From: Lepidodermella squamata
Lineage: Eukaryota > Gastrotricha
Direction: 5' to 3'
DNA: 64,000 nt
NCBI GenBank assembly: GCA_047495785.1
Contig: JBLDXI010000001.1
Coordinates: 3,286,001 to 3,350,000, forward strand
In this document: positions 49,701 to 61,229 of the stretch, piece after piece
Layout: each line of letters begins with the position of its first letter
Numbering within the stretch: position 1 is the stretch's first letter
The notes under the pieces: model-generated
The model's input: only the letters and a program-made list of their open reading frames with translations
The model's database searches: none
What the model was told of the DNA's origin: nothing
Translations under genes and position numbers: made by a program

Positions 49701-52700
49701 AGAAGAGCAGAAGATAGAAAAGGCATAATATGTACCTCGACTTCGAGCTGCATAAATGAGTTTAAGATGCGCAAATAACTAATATTCCATGCCACAAACA
49801 TTTTTCATCTATCAAGTCATCATCTCATTCACCGCTCATTCATCACTCAAGATGAACCAGCAATTGAAAGCGCGATTCTCGACGTTGAACAACGCTGATA
49901 TATTACTACTGACTTCTTTGGTTGACGCAAATTCAGACCAGAGCCATGAATTAAACGAGGCGGCGTCGCTCCTCAACATATGACGAAAGTCGAGTTGATG
50001 CATAATCCTGCAAAAAATACGTCAAATTCATGACTCGGGATGAATATCTAAATTTACCAAGTAGCTGAAACGAATGGATGACGAAAAATACTGAGCAAGT
50101 CCCCATACGGAATATAGCAGGTGAGAGGAAAGAGTGTGAAGTTGAACCGTTGACAGTAACCAGTCAGTATACTGGTCCACAACCTTGCTGTCGTCTTGCA
50201 AACAGCCATTGAAGTCAAACATGCCAGGAGCAGCGGCTTGCAGATAGGCGCGAATAAATGAGGATTGCTGCTCATGGCTAGGCCACTTTTGAGGCTCATA
50301 CCGAAAATACGGAGCTTCTTTGCGGCTGTAGTCGAATGTCCATTCCATGAAATGATTGGCGATATCAAATGACCGATAGTTGTATGAGCTGTACTCGTAA
50401 TCAATAAATGTGAGCAAGTCGTCTTTAAACTGCAAGCTTCCCGAAGGCCCAATCGCGGATTTCTCAGTGGACAACAGAATGTTACCACCTTGCAAGTCAT
50501 TGTGACAGAAAGCAACATGGGGGATAAGATCGCCGACTGGCTTTTCATATTTTCGAATCACAGCCTCTGTCGAGACGACATATAAATAAAATCAGTAGTA
50601 TAAACCACAACGGCCACAAACCTTCAAGATTTTCGATCTCCTTTGATAAATTCATTTGCAGAATATGATCTAACACAGCAGCATCGACAGTGCTAGTTTC
50701 TTTCTGGCCATTTTGATCTTCATAAGCTGAGGTTACTTCATCCAACCATTCACGCATGTTATCAAACAACCATCTAGGTTTTTTACTGAGAGGCATGTTG
50801 ACTGCATGCAAATGTGCCATTTTTGTAGCGATATTGAACGAAATGTGTGGGTTCGAGAGTTCATGAGGCCTTAATGTACGACAAGGAATATATTCTTCCA
50901 GTCGCCCACCAGGAAATATACCATGCAGCCTCGGGCCTAACTTTCTTTCCGCGAGTAAAGCAAATACAACTGAAATGCAAAGAAATGCATTGAATGGAAG
51001 ATGAAATTCGTTATTATACCTGCATCTCTGGTTAGCCTGTTAGGATCATCTCTGAGATGACTTCCGTAAAGCCGGAGGAGCACGTGCCGAGGTTCACCAG
51101 ACATGGTCGTCTTAATTGCTGATGGTACGGAGCAGAGGAATACTTCATTAGACATGCCACCAGATAGGGCTTTAATCCTCAGGTCATTAGGGTTGATATC
51201 ACTCCAGACACCTCCCAAAAAATCAGAGCACAGCTTTCCGACGTCCTCGCAGAAGTTCTTTGATGATAGCATGATAGCATAAATTGATAGATTTCAGATC
51301 ATTTCAAAACACTAAGTAGAATGAACTTGATTAATAGAATACTCGAGATTTGCAGCAATAACAAAACACGTTAGGATATTAGAAATAATTTCCCCTTATG
51401 ATTTGTTGATGATCACGGATATTGAGTGGAATAAATATTTCAAATTCTCATCATTAAGAAAAGAGAAAAAAATCGCGCGACGTGACACACGACATATAAC
51501 TTAGTGGTAAATGGTAACCACCATTCACTGAGGCCTCAGGCCTCAAGTCGAATTATCGGGTAAGGTGGCAGTTCGGTAGGGAGAAGGGAGACACAAAATG
51601 GAGATCGACAATGACACGAATATTAATAGCCGAAGGTTCAATCATGTAGTCCAATACGCTAGAGACTTCCTTCAACTCGATACAAGGTTCATTGAGATAC
51701 GGGCTGGGCGAGCAAATACCGGAATGCACCGCTTAATGGGAACAAAAAAAACCAGCACCACACCCGAGGGGAATAGGATGGAGTAGACTTTGAACTGTAG
51801 GTCATCGGTCCTAACGTAAAATAAGCTATATTTCGCCGAACGACTGCGAAGCTGCACAGGGCTCTGAATAACGCGAAAAAATAGCGACGCCCTTAAAAAT
51901 AGCGGTGAGAAAGAAAATAAAAGATTTATTCTCAAAATTGGTAACAAAATATGTTAAATGATTTTCCTGCAAAATTATATTGGTTGGAATACTTACTTAT
52001 TGCCGCATGATTGCGGCACCGGTCCGCTTAGTTTTTTCAAGCGTCAGCTCTGACTCATCCCTGACCCGGTTCAGTCTTCACGATTCAAGCTGGATTCGAA
52101 AACCAACGTTGCTGGTTTCATGTACTTCTGCGCGGAAGGAATGCTCAAGCGCACTGGACAAACTGCCGATTTCTCGCCATTTTCTTTCGCTTCAACCCAG
52201 CGATGGTATCCGCTATGACCAAGGCAAGCGTTGAGACGAAGTAGGTTCCAAACGGGAAATCTAGAGTTAGTAGAACGCTACGAGGGAGACCAGGATATAT
52301 TATTCTTTCTGTAATGCATACGCTCAGTGTGTATTTTTTCACGCGCTGTTCATCGTCACGGCATGCAAATTTCACCAGGAGCATGCAAAACTTATCAGAC
52401 TTTCAGTTGTGGCTGATTAATTCGCGGGTTGGTGCGGGAAGAATAGTTGGAATCTGAAATGACTCACGATATGCAATGTCGTTTAATGACATTTCCTCTT
52501 TTTGAACCAAGGCTTTGAAACAATGAAACAATGAAACAATGAAAAGTTTTATTTTTCCTCCTCCGCTGGTTCATTGTTGGCTTGTGATGGTAATATTCGC
52601 ACAACAAGAGGAAACGTTTTACCGCAAAGGTTTAGGGGAGGGTGACGATCAGCGATCACGGGGTGCCGCCATCGGTCAGATCCGTGAAGAGCCTGCTTTT

Positions 52701-53590
52701 CGCATGAAATTCGAAATTCGCTATTGTTAGGTTTTGAATTTCAGACCATTCTTTTATATTAAGGCTTGTATTTTTAATCACAAGATCGGAAATAAGCAAC
52801 AGCGATCGAAATGTTTGCTTCTTACCTCCAAAGGACTAACACTCCATTTTCTCATACGATTAATGTTAGAAGCTTTATTCGTATCATAACAGATCTACCA
52901 TCCATTGCTTTAATGAGCTTCGCCGATTTTAATAAATGCTGATGTTTTTTGTCCAGTGCCCTTCATTTTGCCGCAGTCATGAGAGACACCGTCAATCCGA
53001 TTCATCTACTAGTAGCCCATGGAAGTGACATTAATAAGCGAAACGCTAGCGGTAAGTAGCTAACCCCGTGTAATTTCTGTCGTTCCTGTATAAATTGAGC
53101 CGTTATTTTTCAGGCTGCACTCCCCTAATGTTCGCGTGCAAGGAAAACAATATCTTTACAGCGTACGAATGACTCTAAACTTAATTCACGCTCAAATAAT
53201 CATTTTTTATAATACAGAATCGCCTTATTAACAAATGGAGCCGATCCAAATATTACCAACGTTGATGGCCTGGCACCGTTTGATGTAGTGCCGGATTTAG
53301 ACGAATGGATCCACTCCGGAATGTTTGATCATAATCTGATTCGACTAATTGAAAGTAACAGAGACTCAGCCAATATTTCATCATGTTAATGACTTCTTTC
53401 CTCCTTAGAGCACACTTTGAAACAAGGCCGGCTTCTTGTTCACACCATTTCCAACAAAATCGATCAACATCAGCTGAGCCTTATGAGCAGCCAATCTGGG
53501 CGACGATATTCATCCCAACAAAGAACGGAACAACCGCATGAAGATGGCCGAGAATTAATCCCTTCAAATCATTACCTTACGCTTTATTGA
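43744..53590 (+). CDS. Large calponin-homology-like plus ankyrin-repeat protein (29 exons)
   Basis: I could chain 29 exons in one frame to 1201 residues: 43744-43916, 43971-44030, 44084-44147, 44212-44322, 44383-44496, 44554-44679, 44842-44955, 45057-45122, 45223-45274, 45362-45420, 45560-45589, 45648-45742, 45793-45877, 45931-46020, 46076-46202, 46258-46442, 46499-46631, 46687-47226, 47287-47410, 47463-47572, 47751-48094, 48196-48347, 48401-48427, 48484-48567, 48625-48702, 52957-53051, 53114-53162, 53218-53354, 53409-53590. The N-terminus (RGFTGWANVRLMPSTKLMSN; IFELMWRLVTYDIVFLWERY) resembles a calponin-homology fold. A middle region (ILVPLINYFFGNVFTADVML; FKYRQASAVL) may be a second such domain, followed by a coiled segment. 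The C-terminal half has ankyrin repeats (GETALHAAAEAGHTDMVELL, STLLHAAAFLGSIDAVKELL, TPLHCTTDFSIAKALLLAGA, LLPIHCAAIRGRQDMIEFLL). I cannot name an orthologue. Exons 6, 8, 10 and 19 use weaker acceptors. Intron 48703-52956 hosts an antisense kinase gene. Confidence 0.75.
50028..51272 (-). CDS. Choline/ethanolamine kinase, nested antisense in an intron
   Basis: Three exons (51272-51020, 50969-50622, 50566-50028) encode 379 residues, the usual size for the family. These enzymes use ATP to phosphorylate choline or ethanolamine, the first step of the Kennedy pathway, in the cytosol. Visible motifs: the N-lobe ATP-binding region IKALSGGMSNEVFLC and VLLRLYGSHL, the catalytic Brenner motif HNDLQGGNIL with D224, and the choline-kinase motif FIDYEYSSYNYRSFDIANHF with the metal-binding D256. 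FMEWTFDY follows as expected. Sequence alone does not settle choline versus ethanolamine preference, so I give no symbol. The gene lies wholly inside the 4.25-kb intron 48703-52956 of the plus-strand CH/ankyrin gene. Introns are 50 and 55 nt with canonical ends. Confidence 0.93.
51273..52956. other. Rest of the host intron, nothing recognised
   Basis: Includes the promoter side of the nested kinase. A palindrome-rich stretch with AGGCCTCAGGCCT at about 51532-51544 and three tandem CAATGAAA units near 52519-52542 are the only repeats noted. A 63-codon frame at 52539 with a hydrophobic start is unsupported. Confidence 0.4.
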
Positions 53591-53698
53591 CAATCTTTAT
53601 TCCTTTTGCAGAATCATCAAAATTATTTTAATAAAAATTTCACATTACAGAACGATCAGATTTAGCGCATTTGTTTTGAGAGAACACAGGTTTGAATT

Positions 53699-54853
53699 TC
53701 AAGACGGTGGAATGTTTTGCGGCAAACCGAAAATTGATCGCTTAATCATTTGAGCCATCATGCTTTGAGCCATTTCGGTCGAAAACTTGCAACTATACAA
53801 ATGATTTTGTGATCCAATGAAGTATGACCGTGAAAAAACTCACCAGTCGGTAACTGCTTTCGACATTTTATCGTTAGTAGTACGATCAGGCATCGGCATG
53901 GCGAATTCAGCGCGGCCAAATTGCTGCTCAACCTGTTCAAGTTTATCAGCCACGTCAACCAATTGCGAAGTAATGTGCTCCTCATTCTAAAATAAAATTG
54001 GAAAATTAAGAGATAAAGAGACTTTTCTAAAATATTAACCGTCAATAGTGGCGATGAGGCTAAAACGTTGCTCCAATACAAATTCCAGAGACTTTCAAGA
54101 AGACGCTGGTCAAGTTGAGATTTGAAATACGTCACATCGAGTTGGTAATATTGCTTGCAATGAACGCCGAAATCTTCGATTTTGTTCAGCGGAATCGACT
54201 GATACTCCTGGGGTGTGTCGTCCTGAGGTCTGAAACCTTTGGGATAAGTTCGGAAAGCACCAAGATGAACTTTTCCGGCCGTGATTGTTTTGATTGGATC
54301 GACAACAATAGCCAGGTATGGATCTTGGTACTGCTGGTTCTGCATTTGCGTATCGCAGTCGATGCCGGAAAGCCAACAGCCGTAGTCAGGATGCGAATGA
54401 TACCAGCCAATAACATTTTCAGGACGACCGGCCTTGAAAAAAATGAAATTATTATTTTCTCGTTCAGTTATACTAGTTTACGCTTTTAATTGAATCCGTA
54501 TATTTGACCATGTATTCGTAAGCTTGAGCCTGGGCGTTGACTCGAGTTTCAGTACCTTCAACAGGCAAGGCGAAAGAATCCATGACAATCATAGTCGGGC
54601 CATCGACTTTCCCCATAATCAGACCCATAACTTCCTTCCGGCCACCAGATCGACAATGAATAACCATTTTCAGTAAAGCAATTGCCGAAATCTTAACATG
54701 TTGAAAGTAATGTGGCTCTTTTTCCCAGGGTTTCGCCTGTAGAATTTCCTGCTGCTGCCGTTTATCATACTTGTAAATTTCGTCGATTGAAGCGACTGTT
54801 TCCATTTTATTCTCCTGCTCCCATCGCTTGAAAAAATTCTGAACACTCTTCAT
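53699..54853 (-). CDS. COPS5: COP9 signalosome subunit 5 (CSN5/JAB1), deneddylase
   Basis: Four exons (54853-54482, 54432-54040, 53986-53844, 53792-53699) encode 333 residues, against 334 in human. CSN5 is the zinc metalloprotease that removes NEDD8 from cullins, regulating cullin-RING ligases. The JAMM site is complete: E74 in KEVMGL, then H136, H138 and D149 in [14 protein letters not shown]. Family blocks [51 protein letters not shown] and [18 protein letters not shown] are present. The chosen ATG lies just after a TTTTTTAG acceptor-like site, compatible with a 5' intron or leader trans-splicing. The stop is 109 bp from the 3' end of the convergent CH/ankyrin gene. It lies 80 bp downstream of DDX18 on the same strand, close enough to consider co-transcription. 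Confidence 0.96.
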
Positions 54854-54932
54854 TATTTCGAAAAACTCTAAAAAATAATTGGTGATATAATTTGTTTTAT
54901 TTTTTTCCTCCAACCACAACAACGCGTTTCAA

Positions 54933-56576
54933 TTAACGGGTGAATTTTGATTTTGACAAAGGAGTTTTGAGCTGCTTGTATATTTTCGCCTTCTTTGAAT
55001 GAGGGTCGCTCGAATGAAATCCTTTATATTCACCAGCTGCTCGCTTCCTCGGACGGTCTTTCCGGCTAGTGAAAACGCTAAGGTCCACGAAAGGCGGCGT
55101 TTTCAAGCCGAAAGCGAGCACAACTTTCGCCAGATCGAGTCGGGTAACATCGAAAATGTCCTTCAAGCTATGCGAAGCATAAGCACGGACAAAGGTTTTG
55201 AAGGCCTCTCGTGCTGATTTGTGCAAGAAATAGTTTTCAGTCATCAATTTTTCCAACTGCGGTTGGATATGAGCAACTTTTCCCCACGAAAAATCGTACT
55301 CCAACATCGGCACCTTGGCTTGCTTCAAATATTTGAGAAAATCGATTTCTTCTGGGCGAAGGAGCAGTAAAGCATTTCCTGTGGCCGAATTGCCACGTGC
55401 TGTTCGACCAACGCGGTGAATATACTCTTTCGGATCATCTGGTGGGTCAAACTGCACGATCCAATCGACCTGGGGGATGTCGAGACCACGAGCTGCAACG
55501 TCGGTACACAGCAAGATTCCAGTTTCAGCACGACAGAATTGCGTGAAAGTTTCGGTTCGTTTCGACTGTTTCTGACGCCCGTGAATGCACATGCACGTCA
55601 AGTCGATGTAGTTGAGCAGTTCGTGATGAAATTTCACAGAAAGGCACGAGTTCATGAACACCATGATTTTCTTATTGCGATTTTTCTTTAAGAACGTAAA
55701 AAGGAGCAGGAAACGCTTCTCACTCGGGCAGATCACATAGCCCTGCTGCAAGCCCTCCACGGTAGCAGTTTTCTGCTCATCGTCAACTCCCAAATACAGC
55801 GGTTCCTTGTTGAGCACAGCTTTCGCGAGGTCGTCGATCTTTGAAGTAACAGTTGCTGAAAACAGCATCGTTTGCCGGTCAGTGGGAAGTAATTTTACAA
55901 TTTGACGCATCTCTTCTTCGAAACCAATATCAAGACAACGATCAGCCTCGTCGATGATCAAACATTTCGTGTTATGGTAGGAAAACTCCGGTGTGTTTTG
56001 CATGTGGTCGAGCAAGCGACCAGGGGTTGCTACCAATATATTGACACCTTTCGATAATTGGCGAGCCTCTTCCTTTCGATTAGCGCCGCCCATTACTAAC
56101 CCGAAGGTGTGCTTGTGATGAGCCATCAATTGGCGAAGGATTCCAAGAGTTTGAAGAGCCAGCTCGCGTGTTGGCGACAAAATAATAGCACCAGTGCCGT
56201 TACGTGTTTTCATTCCGATCTTTTTCATCATTTCAACCACTGGAATAAGAAACGCTAAAGTTTTGCCACTTCCTGTTCTAGCCGAGCACATGACGTCGCG
56301 GCCTTCCAACAGAGGAGGCAGAGTGAGCTTTTGAACATGAGTCATGAATGAAAACTTCATATCTTTTAGCGCCTGTTGCGTCTCTGGCGATAGCTTGTCC
56401 GCCAAAGAAGAGAATTTAGTATCAGACAGGATTTTGGAGCTGGCACCAGCGACATTCTCTTCAGCCTCCGCAGATTGCGTGCTTCCATCTTCGCTGTCAT
56501 TCTCGCTTCCACTCGCATCTTCGCTCTGTGAGTCCTCAGCAGAACTGTTGGAGGCAATTTCTTCTTCGTCAGACAT
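54933..56576 (-). CDS. DDX18: DDX18/Has1-type DEAD-box RNA helicase
   Basis: One exon of 547 residues. Has1/DDX18 acts in the nucleolus in early 60S ribosomal subunit assembly. An acidic Ser/Glu N-terminus precedes the helicase core: Q-motif region [20 protein letters not shown], motif I ARTGSGKT (99-106), motif Ia PTRELA, motif Ib TPGRLLD, DEAD (209-212), SAT (240-242) and motif [11 protein letters not shown] (387-395). The family-specific C-terminus is present ([13 protein letters not shown]-like [20 protein letters not shown] and [11 protein letters not shown]), with a basic tail. Lack of introns is unusual here. Its 5' half and upstream flank are duplicated at 59661-60624. A truncated LINE ends within about 80 bp upstream of the ATG. 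Confidence 0.96.
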   Translation of the reverse strand: MSDEEEIASNSSAEDSQSEDASGSENDSEDGSTQSAEAEENVAGASSKILSDTKFSSLADKLSPETQQALKDMKFSFMTHVQKLTLPPLLEGRDVMCSARTGSGKTLAFLIPVVEMMKKIGMKTRNGTGAIILSPTRELALQTLGILRQLMAHHKHTFGLVMGGANRKEEARQLSKGVNILVATPGRLLDHMQNTPEFSYHNTKCLIIDEADRCLDIGFEEEMRQIVKLLPTDRQTMLFSATVTSKIDDLAKAVLNKEPLYLGVDDEQKTATVEGLQQGYVICPSEKRFLLLFTFLKKNRNKKIMVFMNSCLSVKFHHELLNYIDLTCMCIHGRQKQSKRTETFTQFCRAETGILLCTDVAARGLDIPQVDWIVQFDPPDDPKEYIHRVGRTARGNSATGNALLLLRPEEIDFLKYLKQAKVPMLEYDFSWGKVAHIQPQLEKLMTENYFLHKSAREAFKTFVRAYASHSLKDIFDVTRLDLAKVVLAFGLKTPPFVDLSVFTSRKDRPRKRAAGEYKGFHSSDPHSKKAKIYKQLKTPLSKSKFTR

Positions 56577-56658
56577 TCCGCGAGGCGTTCAAGAATTTAG
56601 TAATCAAACACGAATAAAATATCTAAGCAACTGAAAAAGAAAAAATCGAATCTAGAAT

Positions 56659-56930
56659 CTAAAAGCCCATAGCTGCTGCATGCAAGAAACGCTCCATGCG
56701 GTATGCGGTACCTCCATTCATGATAATTTCAAGATTAACAGATAACAGATGTAATTTTGCGATAAAACCCACTTCTAACATAGCATTGGTGATGCCAGGG
56801 TATAACCACGTCTCACAAAGGCATATTACGTCATATTCACATGAAATCAGAAATTTAGTTAAGGCAGCTAAATTATTTTTAATACTCCTGCAATTTAGAC
56901 TATAAACAGAGATAGCAAACAAAATAAACG
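56659..56930 (-). mobile_element. LINE ORF2 endonuclease fragment
   Basis: The minus-strand frame reads SVYSLNCRSIKNNLAALTKF followed by CEYDVICLCETWL, the start of an APE-type endonuclease domain (N, then E in CETWL). It is cut off after about 60 residues where the sequence meets the flank also seen in the DDX18 duplicate. A 5' piece of a non-LTR retrotransposon. Confidence 0.75.
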
Positions 56931-57199
56931 ATAGAGCACTAGATTATTTTTGGTCCAAAAGTAGCCCTGCTGAAACGTACTCGCCAGTCTTGAGACGTTA
57001 TCCGTTCCTATATTGATCGGGACGAAGGCATCAGCCACGTGGTCATAGGCGAATGAGCCAGCACCCTCAGTCTAGAGCCGGCGCCCGTTGAGCCGAATTT
57101 TGAACGCCAGCTCACCTTGACCTGAGCCACCAGAGTAGGTCCTGAAGAGCTTTGATTTTGGCCGATAGAGCCTTGTTGATTTGTTGCGGTTCGAAATTT

Positions 57200-57600
57200 T
57201 TAGACAGATCGATTGCCGAGAACTTTCCTCACAACCTGGTCAGCGGAGGCGCCTTTGACGACGACCTGGACCAGTTTCGGGGCTTGGTGAGACATGGTGA
57301 ACTCAACACCAGCTAGGTCAGGGACCCTTTTCTCAACGAGCTGGGCGAGACTAGTAGCTGTTTCGCTTGCCTCCGGCTCGACGTTGTGAAGTACCACCGT
57401 ATGTCGAAGACGTTGTTCTTCGGCTTCATTGAGTCGCAACTCAAGCCTGAAGATGCGCTTACCTTGTTCCTTGATGGTAGCAACTTGCTTAGAATTTTGT
57501 TTTTCAATTTCGGCGAGGCGAGTAATAAGTTGCTCGAGTTTGTCGAGTTTGTCGAGCAGCTGCTAGTTAGAAGCCTCGGAGATCTTTTTAATTTATCCCA
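57200..57600 (-). mobile_element. LINE ORF1-like fragment
   Basis: The minus-strand frame has a heptad-like coiled coil (RLAEIEKQNSKQVATIKEQG) followed by RLRHTVVLHNVEPEASE and LVQVVVKGASADQVVRKVLG, the plan of an L1-type ORF1 RNA-binding protein. It lies upstream of the endonuclease fragment on the same strand, so both probably come from one degraded LINE. The ORF1 assignment rests on layout. Confidence 0.55.
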
Positions 57601-57849
57601 GGTATTGTTGTGAGAGCGTCATTTAACACGCGACCGAGGTTAAATAAAAAATGTAGAAAAATCGTAGTTGTGTTCAGAATGAAAAAGTGAAAATACTTCT
57701 TATTGGCTTTTTCGGCTTCTCTCAACCATAGGATCAAAATATTCAATTCATTCGTGGATTTAGAGTTAGTATAGAAGAAAATAATTTCGAAATAGCTATA
57801 GGCATTCAGAGGTATCATAGTTCTTTTCAACTTAGTGGATGATTTAGCT

Positions 57850-58170
57850 GGATTGCAACAAGAAAGGTGATGTATTAATATATGCCAAATGTCACGAGAA
57901 GGTTGATAATTTTTTCAAGAATATATAATAATTTTAATTTTTGTCAATATAAAATAATCAATTAGTGGATCGCACGACTAAATTGTTTCATCCCGCATTC
58001 ATAGCAACAATAAATTGACCAATCAGCGTGGGGGTCAAAGATTAACTTACTACTTGAAACACAATGTGGCACTTAGTGCTCAGAAATGTAATATAAGGGA
58101 TTTCGAAATCAGAAAAACCAGTTACGTTCCAATAACCACAAAATACGTCCATTGGGCTGTGGTAGTGGTC
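57850..58170. other. Spacer, nothing recognised
   Basis: AT-rich DNA between two ORF1-like pieces. No feature seen. Confidence 0.4.
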
Positions 58171-58890
58171 CTAATCGCGGGTGAAGACAGAATCGAAAGA
58201 GGCAGTAGCATCAGTAGACTCAACGACTTTGTAATTGTCGCCATCAGCGACAGCAACGAGACGGCCAGCGATTGCACCGCCTTTGGTCAACCTGATCCGA
58301 TTCCGTCGGATTTGGAAAAGGTCGCAATTTTTCTCAGTCTTGGCTTTGATACCATAGTCGTATAGTGATTTTTGCATCATACGATTTTGGTCGGACAGCC
58401 ACGGGCGTACTTAGGCAGATTTCTCCTCTTCAGGGATGTTTTCAACAATATCAGCTATTTTTCATCGGAGGGCATTGGAGTTGGCGTTGGTGGGGATTAC
58501 GTGAATGGGCCGCGGCCTGGGCAGTGGGCCACCAGCCACAACGGCTTACGGCTGCCCCTTCGGCGGATTTTGAAGGATTTGTCTCTCAAAACAGGAATGA
58601 TTTTACAATTTTATCTCTCAGCTTCTTGCCATCGTTGTCGTCGTCGATATCAGCGACATTGTTGACAACAATGGTATCTTTCAGCTCCTCTTCCTTGGCT
58701 TTATCTTCGACACTTCTCGTAACTGCAGCCATAGTTTGCAACGTCTTGGTCAGTCCAGCAATAGTCTCTCCATTGTCAACCAATTTAGCTATGAGCTTGT
58801 CTTTCTCAGCAAGTTGAAGCTGAAACTGGAGGCAGACTTCTTCGGTAGAAGTGGATTCTCAGCGTCGGCCATCAGCAAGCGGTGATCAAT
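58171..58890 (-). pseudogene. Second, frameshifted ORF1-like coding remnant
   Basis: Minus-strand pieces begin MADAENPLLPKKSASS, shift frame to LQLAEKDKLIAKLVDNGETI, then ELKDTIVVNNVADIDDDNDG, which parallels LRHTVVLHNVEPEASE of the 57200 fragment. After a break comes AIAGRLVAVADGDNYKVVES. The pieces are coiled-coil and charged, with at least two frame changes and stops. Probably a decayed ORF1 of a related LINE; a host pseudogene cannot be excluded. Confidence 0.45.
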
Positions 58891-58969
58891 AAACAATTAA
58901 TAGGAACACTTCCCCTATTTCAGAAAATTTAATATTCAATCCATGAACTTCTGAATTGCGTATTGATCA

Positions 58970-59070
58970 CCTGAAAATAGAAAACTTTTCACCTAATGGG
59001 GCGACGGGCACCGCTTTCGACGTCTCTGTTACTTTCGTGAAAGCGAAGAAGCTGAGAAACTCACGCGCGA
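58970..59070. repeat. Dispersed repeat, copy 1 (matches 60745-60856)
   Basis: The segment with GGGGCGACGGGCACCGCTT and AAGCGAAGAAGCTGAGAAAC is repeated downstream with about 90 percent identity in the same orientation. The neighbouring stretch at 59240-59300 also matches 57705-57770. These mark an old tandem duplication around the DDX18 copy. Confidence 0.8.
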
Positions 59071-59605
59071 TTCGATTCAATTCGTTCCATTTATTTACCA
59101 CAGCCCATCAGGTTGACAATTTCAAATTTTAACAGATATACAGAGAAAAAACACACAAGCTAGAGCAATGAAATAAATTACAATTATAATTAAAACCTGT
59201 TAATCACATGATCAACAGGGAAATTGACTTCACATTGACTGTTTCGACTTCTCTCAACCATAGGATAAAAATATTCAATTCATTCGAGGATTTAGAGTTT
59301 TACCCTCTCGGGCATTTTGCGGTCTAAAATCTACCTGAAAAATTCTGTTTGCGAGCGAAGCGAGCTTTAGAAGACGCTTTTTGGACATTTTCAACCCGAA
59401 AATGGGCTGACATGCGTTAAAATATGGGCGAAGATTCATGAGGAAAATTGTAGTTAGAGACCACATTCAGGAATTTTATGGGGGTTAATATCCCCCGGTC
59501 GCCCTTCCCCCTGCGTCTACACCCCTGGGAGAAAGATCTCTCGGCTGTAGGGCACGTGCCGCTTTCAAAATATCGATAGTCGCGCTTATTCGAGTTTTAT
59601 ATTTT

Positions 59606-60475
59606 TCATCTCTCGACTAAAGAACCTAGGCAAGCGCCTAGGTCGCCTAGGTCGAAGGCCGTGTCTGGCTGCAAGCCCTCCACGGTAGCAGTTTTCTGCT
59701 CATCGTCAACTCCCAAATACAGTGGTTCCTTGTTGAGCACAGCTTTTGCGAGGTCGTCAATCTTTGAAGTGACAGTTGCTGAAAACAGCATCGTTTGCCG
59801 GTCAGTGGGAAGTAATTTTACAACTTTACGCATCTCTCCTTCGAAGCCAATATCAAGACAACGATCAGCCTCGTCGATGATCAAACATTTCGTGTTGTGG
59901 TAAGAAAACTCCTGTGTATTTTGCATGTGGTCGAGCAAACGACCAGGGGTTGCTACCAATATATTGACACCTTCCGATAATTGGCAAGCCTCTTCCTTTC
60001 GATTAGCACCACCCATTACTAACCCGAAGGTGTGCTTGTGATGAGCCATCAATTGGCGAAGGATTCCAAGAGTTTGAAGAGCCAGCTCGCGTGTTGGCGA
60101 CAAAATAATAGCACCAGTGCCGTTACGTGTTTTCATTCCGATCTTTTTCATCATTTCAACCACTGGAATGAGAAACGCTAAAGTTTTACCACTTCCTGTT
60201 CTAGCCGAGCACATGACGTCGCGGCCTTCCAACAGAGGAGGCAGAGTGAGCTTTTGAACATGAGTCATGAATGAAAACTTCATATCTTTTAGCGCCTGTT
60301 GCGTCTCTGGCGATAGCTTGTCCGCCAAAGAAGAGAATTCAGTATCAGACAGAATTTTGGATCTGGCACCAGCGACATTCTCTTCAGCCTCTGCAGATTG
60401 TGTGCTTCCACTCGCATCCTCGCTCTGTGAGTTCACAGCAGAACTGTTGGAGGCAATTTTATCTTCATCAGACAT
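59606..60475 (-). pseudogene. Truncated DDX18 duplicate (N-terminal helicase half only)
   Basis: From the ATG at 60475 the frame follows DDX18 closely. It lacks an 8-residue piece of the acidic N-terminus, and has motif [13 protein letters not shown] and SAT intact. Right after ATVEGLQ the similarity stops and 20 unrelated residues (starting [11 protein letters not shown]) run to a stop, giving 289 residues. The whole C-terminal helicase lobe, including HRVGRTARG, is missing, so it cannot be an active helicase. The duplicated block is about 59661-60624 and includes about 150 bp of 5' flank, so it could be transcribed from a copied promoter. An open frame over 269 shared codons means the event is recent or the product is kept. 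Confidence 0.85.
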
Positions 60476-60744
60476 TCCGCAAGGTGTTCAAGAATTTAGT
60501 AATCAAACACGAATAAAATATCTAAGCAACTGAAAAAGAAAAATCGAATGCATAGAATCTAAAAGCCCATTGCTGCTATATGCAAAAAAACGCTCCATGC
60601 GGTACCTCCATTCATGATAATTGTACAACAATTAAATTACCTTTCCATCGCGTGTTTGTCTGTTATCTCCATTCTCCCATATAAACCAAAGATCAGCTGG
60701 GCATGATAGGTGCCGAATGCTTCTGAATCGCGTAGTAGCTTCAC

Positions 60745-60856
60745 CTGAAAATTGAAAATACTTCACCTGTGACGATACCTGATGGGGCGACGGGCACCGC
60801 TTACGACGTCTCTGCTGCTTTCGCGAAAGCGAAGAAGCTGAGAAACTCACGCGCGT
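60745..60856. repeat. Dispersed repeat, copy 2 (matches 58970-59070)
   Basis: Same sequence as the 58970 copy with a short insertion, ending AAGCGAAGAAGCTGAGAAAC and TCACGCGCG. Between the copies lies the DDX18 duplicate. Confidence 0.8.
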
Positions 60857-61229
60857 GACTAGTCACGTGGTATATGCAATATACAATTTAAATCCGTTTT
60901 ATATAAGTATATTAATATTTTTGAATGTTTATGTATTTATTTATGTCAAGGTTGTATGTTGGGAAATTTGAATTTGTTCCTTGTTTTGAGTGAAGTGGCC
61001 CTCAGAGTGCTGTGTCTCCCGCGTTAATTTCTTTCTTGGCACTTGGCACGCTTCGATCTTCGAACTGATTATTCTGTGGGCCATCGAACAGTTTTATATT
61101 ACTGATGCTTGATAATTGCTTGCTTACATACGGCTTTGTTAATATTTAATATTTATCTTCATAGTTGTCATTTTGTCGGCTCGTCGCTTTTCATATCGTT
61201 CATCGCTTTTCTCATCGTTTAGTCTTTTC

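Noticed and set aside
51495-51570. Possible tRNA-like box A and box B (TAGTGGTAAATGG ... GTCGAATT)
   Set aside because: The arms do not pair into an acceptor stem or a proper anticodon arm, and box B is incomplete. At best a decayed tRNA-derived repeat.
52145-52384. Minus-strand 79-codon frame in the host intron
   Set aside because: No motif, splice context or upstream exon. Consistent with chance.
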